Positions 25,582-34,375 of a stretch of 64,000 bases of DNA are shown here, piece after piece. Origin of the DNA: Borborobacter arsenicus. Its GTDB lineage: Bacteria; Pseudomonadota; Alphaproteobacteria; Rhizobiales; Rhizobiaceae. The notes beneath the pieces were generated by a model. It was not told where the DNA came from. It saw nothing but the letters and a program-made list of their open reading frames with translations, and searched no databases. The stretch covers positions 496,001-560,000 of the forward strand of contig NZ_RKST01000001.1 of assembly GCF_003934165.1 (NCBI RefSeq). The letters are read 5' to 3'. The translations under genes and the position numbers were made by a program. Every line of letters starts with the position of its first letter. Positions within the stretch are counted from its first letter, which is position 1.

Positions 25582-26457
25582 TTACGCCAGCTTTTCCTTG
25601 AAGAAGGCGATGGTGCGACCCCAGGCGAGATCGGCCGCCTGCTTGTTGTAGCGCGCTTCGGAAGTGTCGTTGTTGAAGGCATGCTGCGCACCATCATAGA
25701 TGTAGATGGTGAGCTCCTTGCCGGCCGCCTCCAGCGCCGCCTTATAGGCGTCGATCCCGGCATTGATGCGCTCATCCTGCCCGGCATAGTGCAACAGCAG
25801 CGGCGCCTTGATCTTGGCCACCTCCTCTGCCTTTGCCTGCCGCCCGTAATAGGCCACGCCAGCGGCAAGATCCGGGGCATTCACCGCAAGATCGTTCACC
25901 GCACCGCCGCCCCAGCAGAAGCCGACCGCGCCGACCTTGCCATTTCCACCTTCATGCCCCTTCAGATAGGCAACCGTTGCCACGCCATTGGCGATGGTCT
26001 GGCCCGCATCGAGTTCGCCAAACATTTCCCGGGCCCTGTCCTCATCCTCGGGCGTTCCGCCAAGCGGCGACAGGAAGTCGGGCGCGAGCGCCATGAAGCC
26101 TTCCAGCGCGATGCGCCGGGCGACGTCCCTTATATGCTCGTTCAGGCCACGATTCTCGTGGATGACGATGACAGCGCCCAGCTTGCCGTCATTATCCGCT
26201 GGGCGCACGAGATAGCCCTTCATCTCGCCTTCACCGCCTGGATAGGAGATGTCCTCCGCCTTCAGCCGCGCATCATCTTGCGCCACAATGGCTGCACGGG
26301 CGGAATTGGCGGCCAGCATCGGCGCGATCGCCGCGGCGGCCGCACCCGAGCCGGCGAGCCTGGTCAGTTTTTCCATGAAACCGCGCCGGTCCAGCGTCAG
26401 ATGGGTGTATTCGTCATAGGCGTCGATCATCGCCTGGGTGATGGTCGGCTTGCTCAT
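25582..26457 (-). CDS. Dienelactone hydrolase family protein, Tat-type signal
   Basis: A 291-residue alpha/beta hydrolase. An N-terminal leader with the twin-arginine sequence RRGFMEKL is followed by an Ala-rich hydrophobic stretch ending NSARA, so export by Tat is likely. The catalytic triad of the carboxymethylenebutenolidase family is visible as Cys in GFCWGGG, Asp in YAGQDERI and His in GAQHAFNND. HENRGLNEHIRDVARRIALEGF is another family hallmark. The ATG at 26457 is preceded by GGAGGA; the frame is open upstream but without support. Physiological substrate is unknown; its placement is unrelated to aromatic catabolism. Confidence 0.9.
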   Translation of the reverse strand: MSKPTITQAMIDAYDEYTHLTLDRRGFMEKLTRLAGSGAAAAAIAPMLAANSARAAIVAQDDARLKAEDISYPGGEGEMKGYLVRPADNDGKLGAVIVIHENRGLNEHIRDVARRIALEGFMALAPDFLSPLGGTPEDEDRAREMFGELDAGQTIANGVATVAYLKGHEGGNGKVGAVGFCWGGGAVNDLAVNAPDLAAGVAYYGRQAKAEEVAKIKAPLLLHYAGQDERINAGIDAYKAALEAAGKELTIYIYDGAQHAFNNDTSEARYNKQAADLAWGRTIAFFKEKLA

Positions 26458-26661
26458 CGTCTTCCTCCACATGTCGTTTATGGGGAGAAAGGATAGGGGC
26501 TGCCCCCCGCCGGTCCAGTAACGCCTCGGTGATGGGGATTGCGGGCTGCATATCGGCCTGCCGGGATTATGCGGTGGATATGCGGGGCGCAGACGCCGCA
26601 AATGAGCACAAAACGGCAACAACGCTGGTCTTTCAGGCCCGAATCACTACATTCGCAGGTA

Positions 26662-29301
26662 ATGCCCGATTTTCCAGACGATATGCCGTTTTTCGACGAA
26701 GAGCCGATGCCGCGTGCTGGCGCCGGCGGTATCGCCGCGCGCGCCATGGCGGCGCGCCGTCCGCCGGCGCCGAGCTATCTCGACGGCCTCAATCCCGAGC
26801 AACGGTTGGCGGTGGAAACCACGGAAGGCGCGGTGCTGGTGCTGGCCGGGGCCGGCACCGGCAAGACGCGGGTGCTGACCACGCGCATCGCGCATATACT
26901 CAGCCTCGGTCTGGCGTACCCCTCGCAGATCCTCGCCGTCACCTTCACCAACAAGGCCGCCCGCGAGATGAAGAGCCGCATCGGCCTTTTGGTCGGCGAG
27001 GCGATCGAGGGCATGCCGTGGCTGGGCACCTTCCACTCCATCGGCGTGAGGATGCTGCGTCGCCATGCCGAGCTTGCCGGACTGAAATCGGGCTTCACCA
27101 TTCTCGACACCGACGATGTGATCAGGCTCATCAAGCAGCTGATCCAGGCCGAAGGTCTGGACGACAAGCGCTGGCCGGCGCGCCAGTTCGCCATGATGAT
27201 CGACGGCTGGAAGAACAAGGGGCTGGGTCCATCCGAAATCCCCGAAGGCGATGCCCGCGCCTTCGCCAATGGCAAGGGCCGAGAGCTTTACAAGGCCTAT
27301 CAGGACCGGTTGCAGACGCTGAACGCCTGCGATTTCGGCGACCTGCTGCTCCACCCGATCCGCATCTTCCGCCAGCACCATGACGTGCTTGCCGAATATC
27401 ACCGCCGGTTTAAATACATCCTCGTCGACGAGTATCAGGACACCAACACCGCACAATATATGTGGCTGCGATTGCTGGCGCAGCGGCCGAAGCAGCCATC
27501 TTCTCCCCGTTCACGGGGAGAAGATGCCGGCAGGCAGATGAGGGGCGGCGCCCTAACATCCGATGTTGGCGCCGGCTCCTCATCCGGTCCTTCGGACCAC
27601 CTTCTCCCCGTGAACGGGGAGAAGGAAGGACAGGTCAACATCTGCTGCGTGGGCGACGACGACCAGTCGATCTATGGCTGGCGGGGTGCGGAAGTAGACA
27701 ACATCCTGCGCTTCGACAAGGATTTCCCCGGCGCGACCGTCATAAGGCTGGAGCGCAACTACCGCTCCACCGCCCATATCCTCGGCGCCGCCTCGCATCT
27801 GATCGCGCATAATGAGGGCCGGCTCGGCAAGACGCTGTTCACCGACATCGCCGATCCGGAGGACGCCAAGGTCAATGTCCATGCGGCCTGGGATTCGGAG
27901 GAAGAGGCGCGCGCGGTGGGCGAGACCATCGAGCAGTTGCAGCGCCAGAAGCACAATCTCAACGACATGGCGATCCTGGTGCGCGCGTCCTTCCAGATGC
28001 GCGAGTTCGAGGACCGTTTCGTCACGCTGGGACTCAACTACCGCGTCATCGGCGGCCCGCGCTTCTACGAGCGGCAGGAAATCCGCGACGCCATGGCCTA
28101 TCTGCGCGTGGTGGCGCAAGGTGCGGACGATCTCGCCTTCGAGCGTATCGTCAACGTGCCCAAGCGCGGGCTTGGCGAAGCCGCCATCCGTCAGGTCCAC
28201 GATACGGCACGCGCGCTGCGCGTTCCCATGCTGGAGGCAGCGGCCAAGCTTGCCGAAAGCGACGAGTTGAAGCCAAGGCCGCGCGCGGCACTGCGCGAGG
28301 TGGCGGCCAATTTCGCGCGCTGGCAGGCAGCGCTGGAAACCACGCCGCATACGGAACTCGCCGAGATCATCCTGGAAGAATCCGGCTACACGGAAATGTG
28401 GAAGAACGACCGCTCGGCCGAAGCGCCGGGCAGGCTCGAAAACCTCAAGGAACTGATCCGTTCGATGGAGGAATATGAGTCGCTGCGCTCCTTCCTCGAA
28501 CATGTCGCGCTGGTGATGGATGCCGAGCAGAATGAGGAGATGGACGCCGTCACCATCATGACGCTTCATTCCGCCAAGGGGCTGGAATTCGAGACCGTGT
28601 TCCTGCCCGGCTGGGAAGAAGGCCTGTTTCCACACCAGCGCTCGCTGGACGAAGGCGGCCGCTCCGGCCTGGAGGAAGAGCGCCGGCTCGCCTATGTCGG
28701 GCTCACCCGCGCCAAGAAGAACCTGCATATCTGGTTCGTGTCGAACCGGCGTATCCACGGCCTGTGGCAGTCGACCATACCCTCGCGCTTTCTTGATGAA
28801 CTGCCCGAGGCCCATGTCGAGATCGCCGATGCCGGCAATAGCTATGGCGGTTATGGCGGGGGCTCGTTCGCCGGCGGGCGTGGGGGCCGCCAGAACCCTT
28901 ATGGAGCCTCGCGCTTCGACAATGTAGGCTACTCCGGGGGCGGGTCATTCTCGAATACTTACGCCACCCCTGGCTGGCAGCGCGCGCAAGCAAACCGCAC
29001 CGAGGCGACGGATCGCAACTGGGGCTCGCGCTCCGGCCATGCGGTCGAGCGCATCGGCTATGGCGAGACCGATTCCACATATGGCGCCGGGCGCGGTTCG
29101 GTCAAAAGCCGCACCATAGACGGCGAACTGGTGGCCAAATCCGTTTCCGACGCGCCCTCTCCCTTCAAGGTCGGCGACCGCGTCTTCCATCAGAAATTCG
29201 GCAACGGCAATGTGGCGGCTATCGAGGGCAACAAGCTTACCATCGATTTCGACAAGGCCGGCCAGAAACGGGTTCTGGATGGCTTCGTCACCAGCGCGTG
29301 A
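26662..29301 (+). CDS. uvrD: UvrD/PcrA superfamily 1 DNA helicase with palindromic insertion
   Basis: An 879-residue 3'-5' DNA helicase for nucleotide-excision and mismatch repair. Motifs appear in order: Q motif LNPEQRLAVETTEG, motif I GAGTGKT, Ia TFTNKAAREMKSR, II DEYQDTN, III GDDDQSIYGWRGA, IV RNYRS, V TLHSAKGLEFETVFLPG and VI YVGLTRAKK. A Gly/Tyr/Ser-rich linker and a C-terminal PcrA-type motif (FKVGDRVFHQKFGNGNV) close it. Between motifs II and III, residues about 276-324 are Arg/Ser/Gly-rich, unlike any helicase core, and are encoded by a palindromic repeat. The start at 26662 (MPDFPDDMPFFDEE) suits rhizobial homologues; the frame extends to 26539. Confidence 0.93.
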   Translation: MPDFPDDMPFFDEEPMPRAGAGGIAARAMAARRPPAPSYLDGLNPEQRLAVETTEGAVLVLAGAGTGKTRVLTTRIAHILSLGLAYPSQILAVTFTNKAAREMKSRIGLLVGEAIEGMPWLGTFHSIGVRMLRRHAELAGLKSGFTILDTDDVIRLIKQLIQAEGLDDKRWPARQFAMMIDGWKNKGLGPSEIPEGDARAFANGKGRELYKAYQDRLQTLNACDFGDLLLHPIRIFRQHHDVLAEYHRRFKYILVDEYQDTNTAQYMWLRLLAQRPKQPSSPRSRGEDAGRQMRGGALTSDVGAGSSSGPSDHLLPVNGEKEGQVNICCVGDDDQSIYGWRGAEVDNILRFDKDFPGATVIRLERNYRSTAHILGAASHLIAHNEGRLGKTLFTDIADPEDAKVNVHAAWDSEEEARAVGETIEQLQRQKHNLNDMAILVRASFQMREFEDRFVTLGLNYRVIGGPRFYERQEIRDAMAYLRVVAQGADDLAFERIVNVPKRGLGEAAIRQVHDTARALRVPMLEAAAKLAESDELKPRPRAALREVAANFARWQAALETTPHTELAEIILEESGYTEMWKNDRSAEAPGRLENLKELIRSMEEYESLRSFLEHVALVMDAEQNEEMDAVTIMTLHSAKGLEFETVFLPGWEEGLFPHQRSLDEGGRSGLEEERRLAYVGLTRAKKNLHIWFVSNRRIHGLWQSTIPSRFLDELPEAHVEIADAGNSYGGYGGGSFAGGRGGRQNPYGASRFDNVGYSGGGSFSNTYATPGWQRAQANRTEATDRNWGSRSGHAVERIGYGETDSTYGAGRGSVKSRTIDGELVAKSVSDAPSPFKVGDRVFHQKFGNGNVAAIEGNKLTIDFDKAGQKRVLDGFVTSA
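27497..27627. repeat. Palindromic repeat inserted in frame within uvrD
   Basis: A 24-bp near-palindrome (27500-27523, CTTCTCCCC and GGGGAGAAG around GTTCAC) is repeated as its exact reverse complement at 27601-27624. Between them a second inverted pair (27537-27552 with 27568-27584, GATGAGGGGCGGCGCC type) and a small hairpin GGTCC/GGACC (27586-27598) occur. The whole unit is a nested palindrome of about 130 bp. It keeps the uvrD frame open and adds roughly 49 residues. Elements of this look are normally intergenic. Confidence 0.85.
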
Positions 29302-29324
29302 CGGCGGCCAAGGCCACCGATAGA

Positions 29325-30233
29325 TCAGCCCACGCGCTGCAACACTGCAGCTACCTGCGGCGCGTGTGAAGAGCCGGCAAGGTGCCGGGGCGAAAGTTGC
29401 ACATTATCGATCAGGCGCGTCTGACCGAGCCACGCCGCCACCAGCAGGCGTGCTGGTCGGTCGAGTTCAGCCAAGGGCAGCAAATCCTCTTCCGAGCGGA
29501 GCTCCAGATATTCGACCTTATCGTAGCCGGCAGCAAGGATTGCTTCGCCCGCTTGCGCTAGCACCTGGCCGACTGGCGCGCCTTCGGCCATCCGTTCGGT
29601 CGCATCGAACAGGACCGGCGCGAGCTTCGGCGCTATCTGGCGTTCGGCCGGTGAGAGACGGACATTGCGGGAAGAGAGAGCCAGACCGTCGGCCTCGCGA
29701 ACGGTCGGGCAGGCAATGACCTCGATTGGAATATCGAGGTCGCGCGCCATGCGCCGGACCAGAAGCAGTTGCTGGAAATCCTTTTCGCCGAAGAAAGCGA
29801 AATCGGCGCCGGTCTGCAGAAACAACTTGGCAACGACAGTCGCCACGCCGTCGAAATGACCGGGCCGGAAGGCACCACACAGGCCGTCGCTGACGCCGTT
29901 CACCGAAACATTGGTCGAAAAGCCGTCCGGATAAATCTCCGCCGCCTGCGGTGCGTAGAGAAGATGCGCCCCAAGAGGCGCGAGTTTTGCCGCGTCGTCC
30001 TCCTCGGTGCGCGGATAGGCGGCAAGGTCGGCGGCGCTGTTGAACTGCTTGGGGTTGACGAAGAGCGTCACGATCACCCGGTCGGCCTTTTTCAGTGCGG
30101 CCCGCACCAGGCTCAGATGCCCTTCATGCAGAGCGCCCATGGTCGGCACGACGGCGACCCGCAGGTTTTCGCGGCGCCATCCGGCGACAAGTGCGCGCAG
30201 TTCGGCGACGGTTCTGACGATGGGGACGCTCAT
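29325..30233 (-). CDS. panC: Pantothenate synthetase
   Basis: A 302-residue ATP-dependent ligase joining pantoate and beta-alanine. The HIGH-type nucleotide motif is in [16 protein letters not shown], followed by [40 protein letters not shown] and the KMS-like region LSSRNVRL. The start ATG at 30233 overlaps the panB stop by 4 bp (ATGA), so the two enzymes of the pathway are translationally coupled. The gene is convergent with uvrD, 23 bp away. Confidence 0.95.
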   Translation of the reverse strand: MSVPIVRTVAELRALVAGWRRENLRVAVVPTMGALHEGHLSLVRAALKKADRVIVTLFVNPKQFNSAADLAAYPRTEEDDAAKLAPLGAHLLYAPQAAEIYPDGFSTNVSVNGVSDGLCGAFRPGHFDGVATVVAKLFLQTGADFAFFGEKDFQQLLLVRRMARDLDIPIEVIACPTVREADGLALSSRNVRLSPAERQIAPKLAPVLFDATERMAEGAPVGQVLAQAGEAILAAGYDKVEYLELRSEEDLLPLAELDRPARLLVAAWLGQTRLIDNVQLSPRHLAGSSHAPQVAAVLQRVG

Positions 30234-31078
30234 GCGGTTTCTCCCTCCGCAGCCTTTTGCGGCAGATCGGCAAATACATGCTCTGCGGCGGGAAAACGCC
30301 GCGCGCGAACCTCGGCCGCATAAGCGGCGATGGCCTGATCCGCGCCATTGCCGAGTTCGGCATAGCGCTTGACGAATTTCGGCCGGAACGAGGTGAACAT
30401 GCCGAGCATGTCGTCCACCACCAGCACCTGGCCGTCGCAGCTGGCCGAGGCACCGATGCCGATGGTCGGGATGGCAAGTTGCGCGGTGATCCTGTCGGCC
30501 AGCGCCGCGGGTACTTTCTCCAGCACCACCGAGAAGGCGCCGGCTTGTTCTACCGCCGCTGCATCGCGCATGATGCGCTCCGCATCCTGCCCGCGCCCCT
30601 GAACCTTGTAGCCGCCCACGGTGTTGACCGCCTGCGGGGTCAGGCCGATATGCGCCATGACGGAGATGCCGCGATGCACAAGAAAAGAAATCGTCTCCGC
30701 CATGGTTTCGCCACCCTCCAGCTTGACCGCAGCACAATCTGTCTCGGCCATCAGCCGGGCAGCGTTGCGGAAGGCCTGTTGCGGACTTTCCTCGTAGGAG
30801 CCGAACGGCATGTCGACGACCATCAGTGCCTTTTGGAGACCCCGGCGCACCGCCTTTCCATGCATGATCATCATGTCGAGGGTGACGCCAAGCGTAGAGG
30901 GCAGGCCGTGAAGCACCATGCCGACGCTGTCGCCGACAAGAACGATGTCGCAATGCGCATCGACAAGCCGGGCCATCGGCGTGGTATAGGCCGTCAGGCA
31001 GACGAGCGGGTCCCCGCCCTTGCGCGCCGCCAGAACATCGGGCGGCGTGAGGGCTTTCGTCGCACCGGTCACGCTCAT
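30230..31078 (-). CDS. panB: 3-methyl-2-oxobutanoate hydroxymethyltransferase
   Basis: A 282-residue enzyme that makes ketopantoate from 2-oxoisovalerate and methylene-tetrahydrofolate. Conserved motifs include [32 protein letters not shown] (metal-binding Asp), [29 protein letters not shown], and [10 protein letters not shown] with GGYKVQGR. A strong ribosome site (GGAAGGAGA) precedes the ATG. It is upstream of panC in a two-gene operon; the 2-oxoisovalerate substrate derives from the valine pathway encoded at the other end of the window. Confidence 0.96.
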   Translation of the reverse strand: MSVTGATKALTPPDVLAARKGGDPLVCLTAYTTPMARLVDAHCDIVLVGDSVGMVLHGLPSTLGVTLDMMIMHGKAVRRGLQKALMVVDMPFGSYEESPQQAFRNAARLMAETDCAAVKLEGGETMAETISFLVHRGISVMAHIGLTPQAVNTVGGYKVQGRGQDAERIMRDAAAVEQAGAFSVVLEKVPAALADRITAQLAIPTIGIGASASCDGQVLVVDDMLGMFTSFRPKFVKRYAELGNGADQAIAAYAAEVRARRFPAAEHVFADLPQKAAEGETA

Positions 31079-31234
31079 GGCATCTCCTTCCCTTACGTCA
31101 ATATAAGGGCGTGTCGCACAATTTTGTGCAGTTGCGAAGAGCCAATGTCCATATTCTTCAGAAGCCCGGGCGGCCGGTCACGGCGGCCCAGCCTGGCTAA
31201 TCCTCATCCGGCCCGGCAAATGGCGCGGATGGCC

Positions 31235-32341
31235 TCAAGCCTCGATCTCAAGGGCGGCAAGCGGCCTTGAGCAGCAGGCGAGGATAAAGCCGTCGGCGAT
31301 CTCATGGTCGAGGATACCGCCATTGTGGCTCATCTCGACCTCGCCCGAGACTTTTTTCACCTTGCAGGTTCCGCAAAGGCCGAACTCGCAGGCGGCGGGA
31401 ATGCGTACCCCCGACGCACGCGCGGTCTGCAGCACCGTCTGGCCAGAAACGCACTCGGCGTCGACATCGGAAAGCGAGAAACGGATCGGCACTGTCTCTG
31501 CCGCGGGAGCACCGTCCGGTGCCAGCCGCAGCTCGTCGACGAAAGGTGCCGGCACCGGCTCCACTGGCGACGCGCCGAAACTCTCCTGATGGTAATGTGC
31601 CATGTCGAAGCCGGAGGATTCCAGCATCGCGCGCACCGCCCGCATGAAGGGCTCCGGCCCGCAGCAGAACACCTCGCGTTCGCGGAAATCCGGCGACAGG
31701 AGCGGCAGTCGCACCGCATCGAGGCGACCCATATGGCCGAACCAGCTTTCGCGGCTCGACCGCTCCTCGATCATGAAACCCAGCGAAAGGCCGGGCATGC
31801 GCGAGCCGAGCAGCTCCAGTTCCTTGCGGAAGATGATCTCCTCCGGCCGGCGCGCGCAATTGACGAAGGCGACGTCGGTCTGGGGGGCAAAATCATTCAG
31901 CCAGCGCAGCATCGACATCATCGGTGTGATGCCGGACCCAGCCGAAATGAACAGGTATTTGGCCGCCGGGTGGTCGTGCAGCGAAAAATTGCCCCCGGGC
32001 CCATAGGCCTTGAGGCGCTCGCCGGGCTTCAGATGCTCGAACATCCAGCGCGTGCCGATGCTGCCTTGCTGCGCCTTGACGGTGACGGCAATCGAAAATG
32101 GCCGCGACGGTGATGACGACAGCGTATAGGTGCGCATGACGGAGCCTCCCTCCACGGGAAGCTCCAGCGTCACGAACTGGCCCGGCTTATAGCGGAACCA
32201 GGTCTGGTTGTCGGAACGGAAGATGAAGGTCCTCACTTCCGGCGCCTCGTCGATGACGCCGATCACTTCCAGCACCTGAAGCCGATCGTTCCAGGGCAGC
32301 ATCTCGTCGAGATGCTTGTAGAGGCTCACCGTCGCATTCAT
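31235..32341 (-). CDS. Ferredoxin-NAD(P)H reductase with 2Fe-2S domain, GbcB-like
   Basis: A 368-residue electron-transfer protein with three domains. The FAD-binding barrel contains RTYTLSSSP; the NAD(P)-binding domain contains ISAGSGITPMMSMLRWL and CCGPEPFM; the C-terminal plant-type ferredoxin has the cluster ligands in CEFGLCGTC and a distal Cys in LACC. This is the reductase half of two-component Rieske oxygenases. It starts 11 bp after the Rieske gene, so the pair forms an operon. By pattern it matches the glycine-betaine demethylase reductase GbcB, though stachydrine or carnitine systems look similar. Confidence 0.82.
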   Translation of the reverse strand: MNATVSLYKHLDEMLPWNDRLQVLEVIGVIDEAPEVRTFIFRSDNQTWFRYKPGQFVTLELPVEGGSVMRTYTLSSSPSRPFSIAVTVKAQQGSIGTRWMFEHLKPGERLKAYGPGGNFSLHDHPAAKYLFISAGSGITPMMSMLRWLNDFAPQTDVAFVNCARRPEEIIFRKELELLGSRMPGLSLGFMIEERSSRESWFGHMGRLDAVRLPLLSPDFREREVFCCGPEPFMRAVRAMLESSGFDMAHYHQESFGASPVEPVPAPFVDELRLAPDGAPAAETVPIRFSLSDVDAECVSGQTVLQTARASGVRIPAACEFGLCGTCKVKKVSGEVEMSHNGGILDHEIADGFILACCSRPLAALEIEA

Positions 32342-32352
32342 GGCCGCCTCCT

Positions 32353-33600
32353 CTATGCCACGTTCTTCAATGCCGGCTTGTCGCTCTCGGCCAATCGAGG
32401 CCCGATGAAGTCGGCATACCATTCGACGAACTGGATCACGCCGCCCTCATGGACTTCCGAATACGGGCCGGGTTCATAGGCCGGCGAGAGGATGCCGAAC
32501 GCGTTTTCTTCCACGATGCGGCGGTCCTCGTCATTGGTCATCGCCCAGACATGGGTGAGTTCATCGAGGTCATAGTCGACGCCTTCCACCGCATCCTTGT
32601 GGACCAGCCATTTGGTCGTCACCGCGGTTTCGGTCGGGCTGATCGGGAGCACCCGGAAAGTGGTCGCGTGATCGATCAGGACATGGTTCCACGTCGTCGG
32701 ATAGTGATAGAGCATCAGCGTGCCGATCCGGTCCGCCGTCACGGCGTCCGACAGGTTCCGCTTGACGGCCGGCTTGCCGGTCATGGTGTAGGAGACGGCA
32801 TCGCGCAGCAGCGGCGCGCGCGTGGTGCGGTATTGGCCATGGTCGTCGATGCGGAAACGCGAAGGTAGGCCTGCCACCTCGCAATGCGCCCAATGCGCCA
32901 GCATCTCCGGGTCGCTGTCCACGCTGGGGACGCCGGTGATGGTGGGGGCTTCAGGGAAAGTCTTGCACAATTCGGGATGATTGGCCGCGCAGTGATAGCA
33001 TTCGCGGTTGTTTTCCCACACCAGCTTCCAGTTGCCTTTTTCAATGATGGTCGTCTCATGCGCGACCTTGGCATTGGCAAGGTTATGCGGTGCGAAATAT
33101 GGCTCCATCATCGCACGGAACGAAGCAAAATCGGCAGGTTCATCAGCAAGGCAGATGAAGATATAGCCGGCCACACTTTCGCAGGCGATCGGCTTGAGGC
33201 CGAAATCTTCCTTGCAGAAACCCTCGCCCATCTGCCGCGCAAACAGCAAACTGCCGTCCAGCTCATAGGTCCATTGATGATAGGGGCAGACGAGCTTGGC
33301 CGCGGTGCCCTTTTCAGCCGGGCACACCCGGCTGCCGCGATGCCGGCAGGAATTGTGCAGGGCACGGATCTGGCCCTTCTGGTCACGGACGATCACCACC
33401 GGATAGGCGCCGATCTGCAGCGTGAAATAATTGCCCGCCTTGGGCAGCTCGCAATCATGGCCGACGAAGAGCCAGTCACGATACCAAATCAGCTCCATGT
33501 CGAGCTTGAAATAGTCGGGGTCGATATAGAAGGGCTGCTCGAGCGAGAAGCCCTGGCGGCGGCGTTCAAGCCGTCTCAGCATTTCAGTCCTGGTATCCAT
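32353..33600 (-). CDS. Rieske-type oxygenase alpha subunit, glycine-betaine demethylase (GbcA)-like
   Basis: A 415-residue non-haem iron oxygenase. The Rieske 2Fe-2S ligands are in CRH (NSCRHRGSRVC) and CPYHQW. The mononuclear iron ligands are the two histidines in NRECYHCAANHPEL and an acidic residue further on. The motif FYIDPDYFKLDMELIWYRDWLFVGHDCELP and overall length fit the GbcA group that removes a methyl group from glycine betaine as formaldehyde. The start ATG at 33600 (MDTRTEML) is preferred to an upstream one at 33621. A cobalamin riboswitch lies about 130 nt upstream on the same strand, an unusual context for this family. Confidence 0.82.
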   Translation of the reverse strand: MDTRTEMLRRLERRRQGFSLEQPFYIDPDYFKLDMELIWYRDWLFVGHDCELPKAGNYFTLQIGAYPVVIVRDQKGQIRALHNSCRHRGSRVCPAEKGTAAKLVCPYHQWTYELDGSLLFARQMGEGFCKEDFGLKPIACESVAGYIFICLADEPADFASFRAMMEPYFAPHNLANAKVAHETTIIEKGNWKLVWENNRECYHCAANHPELCKTFPEAPTITGVPSVDSDPEMLAHWAHCEVAGLPSRFRIDDHGQYRTTRAPLLRDAVSYTMTGKPAVKRNLSDAVTADRIGTLMLYHYPTTWNHVLIDHATTFRVLPISPTETAVTTKWLVHKDAVEGVDYDLDELTHVWAMTNDEDRRIVEENAFGILSPAYEPGPYSEVHEGGVIQFVEWYADFIGPRLAESDKPALKNVA

Positions 33601-33658
33601 GTCCTGTCCTCTGCAATGCAAGGACTGAACTTGGTGGTGATTTCAGGGGAGAACGCCT

Positions 33659-33689
33659 GCGGACCGGCCGAAGGCCGTGCAGCATCCGC
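33659..33689 (-). promoter_or_regulatory. Hairpin between riboswitch and Rieske gene
   Basis: On the minus strand GCGGA (plus-strand 33685-33689) pairs with TCCGC (33659-33663), with an inner stem CGGCC/GGCCG around a TTC loop. It has no T-tract, so it is not a classical terminator, but it sits where a riboswitch expression platform should be. The ATG of a 33-codon frame that overlaps the Rieske gene start lies in its 5' arm. Confidence 0.4.
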
Positions 33690-33728
33690 CTCTTGACCGC
33701 CCACCGCGATCAGTCGGTTCAACATGCT

Positions 33729-33905
33729 CAAGGCTGGTTTTCGGGCTTCGGAGCCGTCCTCCCGGACTGTCCCGACACCTTCCCAGGCTTTTTTGCCCAG
33801 TGGTTATCTGTCGGCCTTTCAGCTCCGCTACCGTTGCGGGGGCAGCGCCGGTTTCCGACCGGCTTCCCAATTAACCCGCCAACTTTCGCGTTCGGGGCAC
33901 CTCAA
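33729..33905 (-). ncRNA. Cobalamin (adenosylcobalamin) riboswitch
   Basis: Read on the minus strand, the segment starts GGTGCCCCGAACGCG, continues TTAATTGGGAAGCCGGT, and has the B12 box GGCGCTGCCCCCGCAACGGT at plus-strand 33830-33849. It then shows CCACTGGGC and GGGAAGG further on, and closes with GAAGCCCGAAAACCAGCC. These are the conserved blocks of the cobalamin riboswitch in the right order. Cobalamin binding normally shuts off downstream expression. The only downstream gene on this strand is the Rieske oxygenase with its reductase. Confidence 0.92.
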
Positions 33906-34375
33906 GCGTCCTCATCTAATCATCGTTCGAAGACTGCAGTGCTCGCGAAAGCGACATGGCTCAAGCGCAAAGGCGACAGCGGAAAATACCTTCACGGCGA
34001 ACTGACACCATGCTTGGAATCGAGCCTCGCGCGTTGCCTGTCAGATCATGAGCCATGCCGTTCGAGCGCCTTCACCCAGGGCCGGCAAAAGACTGCGGGG
34101 GCTTGGGAGAGGAGAGCATGCTTGGTGCCGTCCTTCGCCTTCGCTTAGACAGCCACAACCTGATGCAACCTTTGAGATTGTATATTGATAGTTTGTTTAA
34201 ACTTTTAGTTGTAATTATTTCTATGCAGGCATGAGCCTGCTCTTCCGCTTCACGGCGGTACCTCCGGCCCCTTCCGTTACGCACCCCCGCAAACGGAAGG
34301 GGTTCGGCGCCGGCCTGGAACGCCGGAACATGAAAAATGGCGGCGGCGGCGCCTCGCCCGCACCGGGAGGAAGAT
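33906..34375. other. Intergenic region with AT-rich promoter-like stretch and hairpin
   Basis: The 470 bp between the riboswitch and the next plus-strand gene contain no recognisable gene. A low-GC stretch at about 34160-34232 (including GTTTAAAC) contrasts with the rest of the window and probably holds the promoter of the downstream gene. A perfect 11-bp inverted pair, CCCCTTCCGTT at 34268-34278 and AACGGAAGGGG at 34292-34302, would form a hairpin in the 5' leader. Confidence 0.55.
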
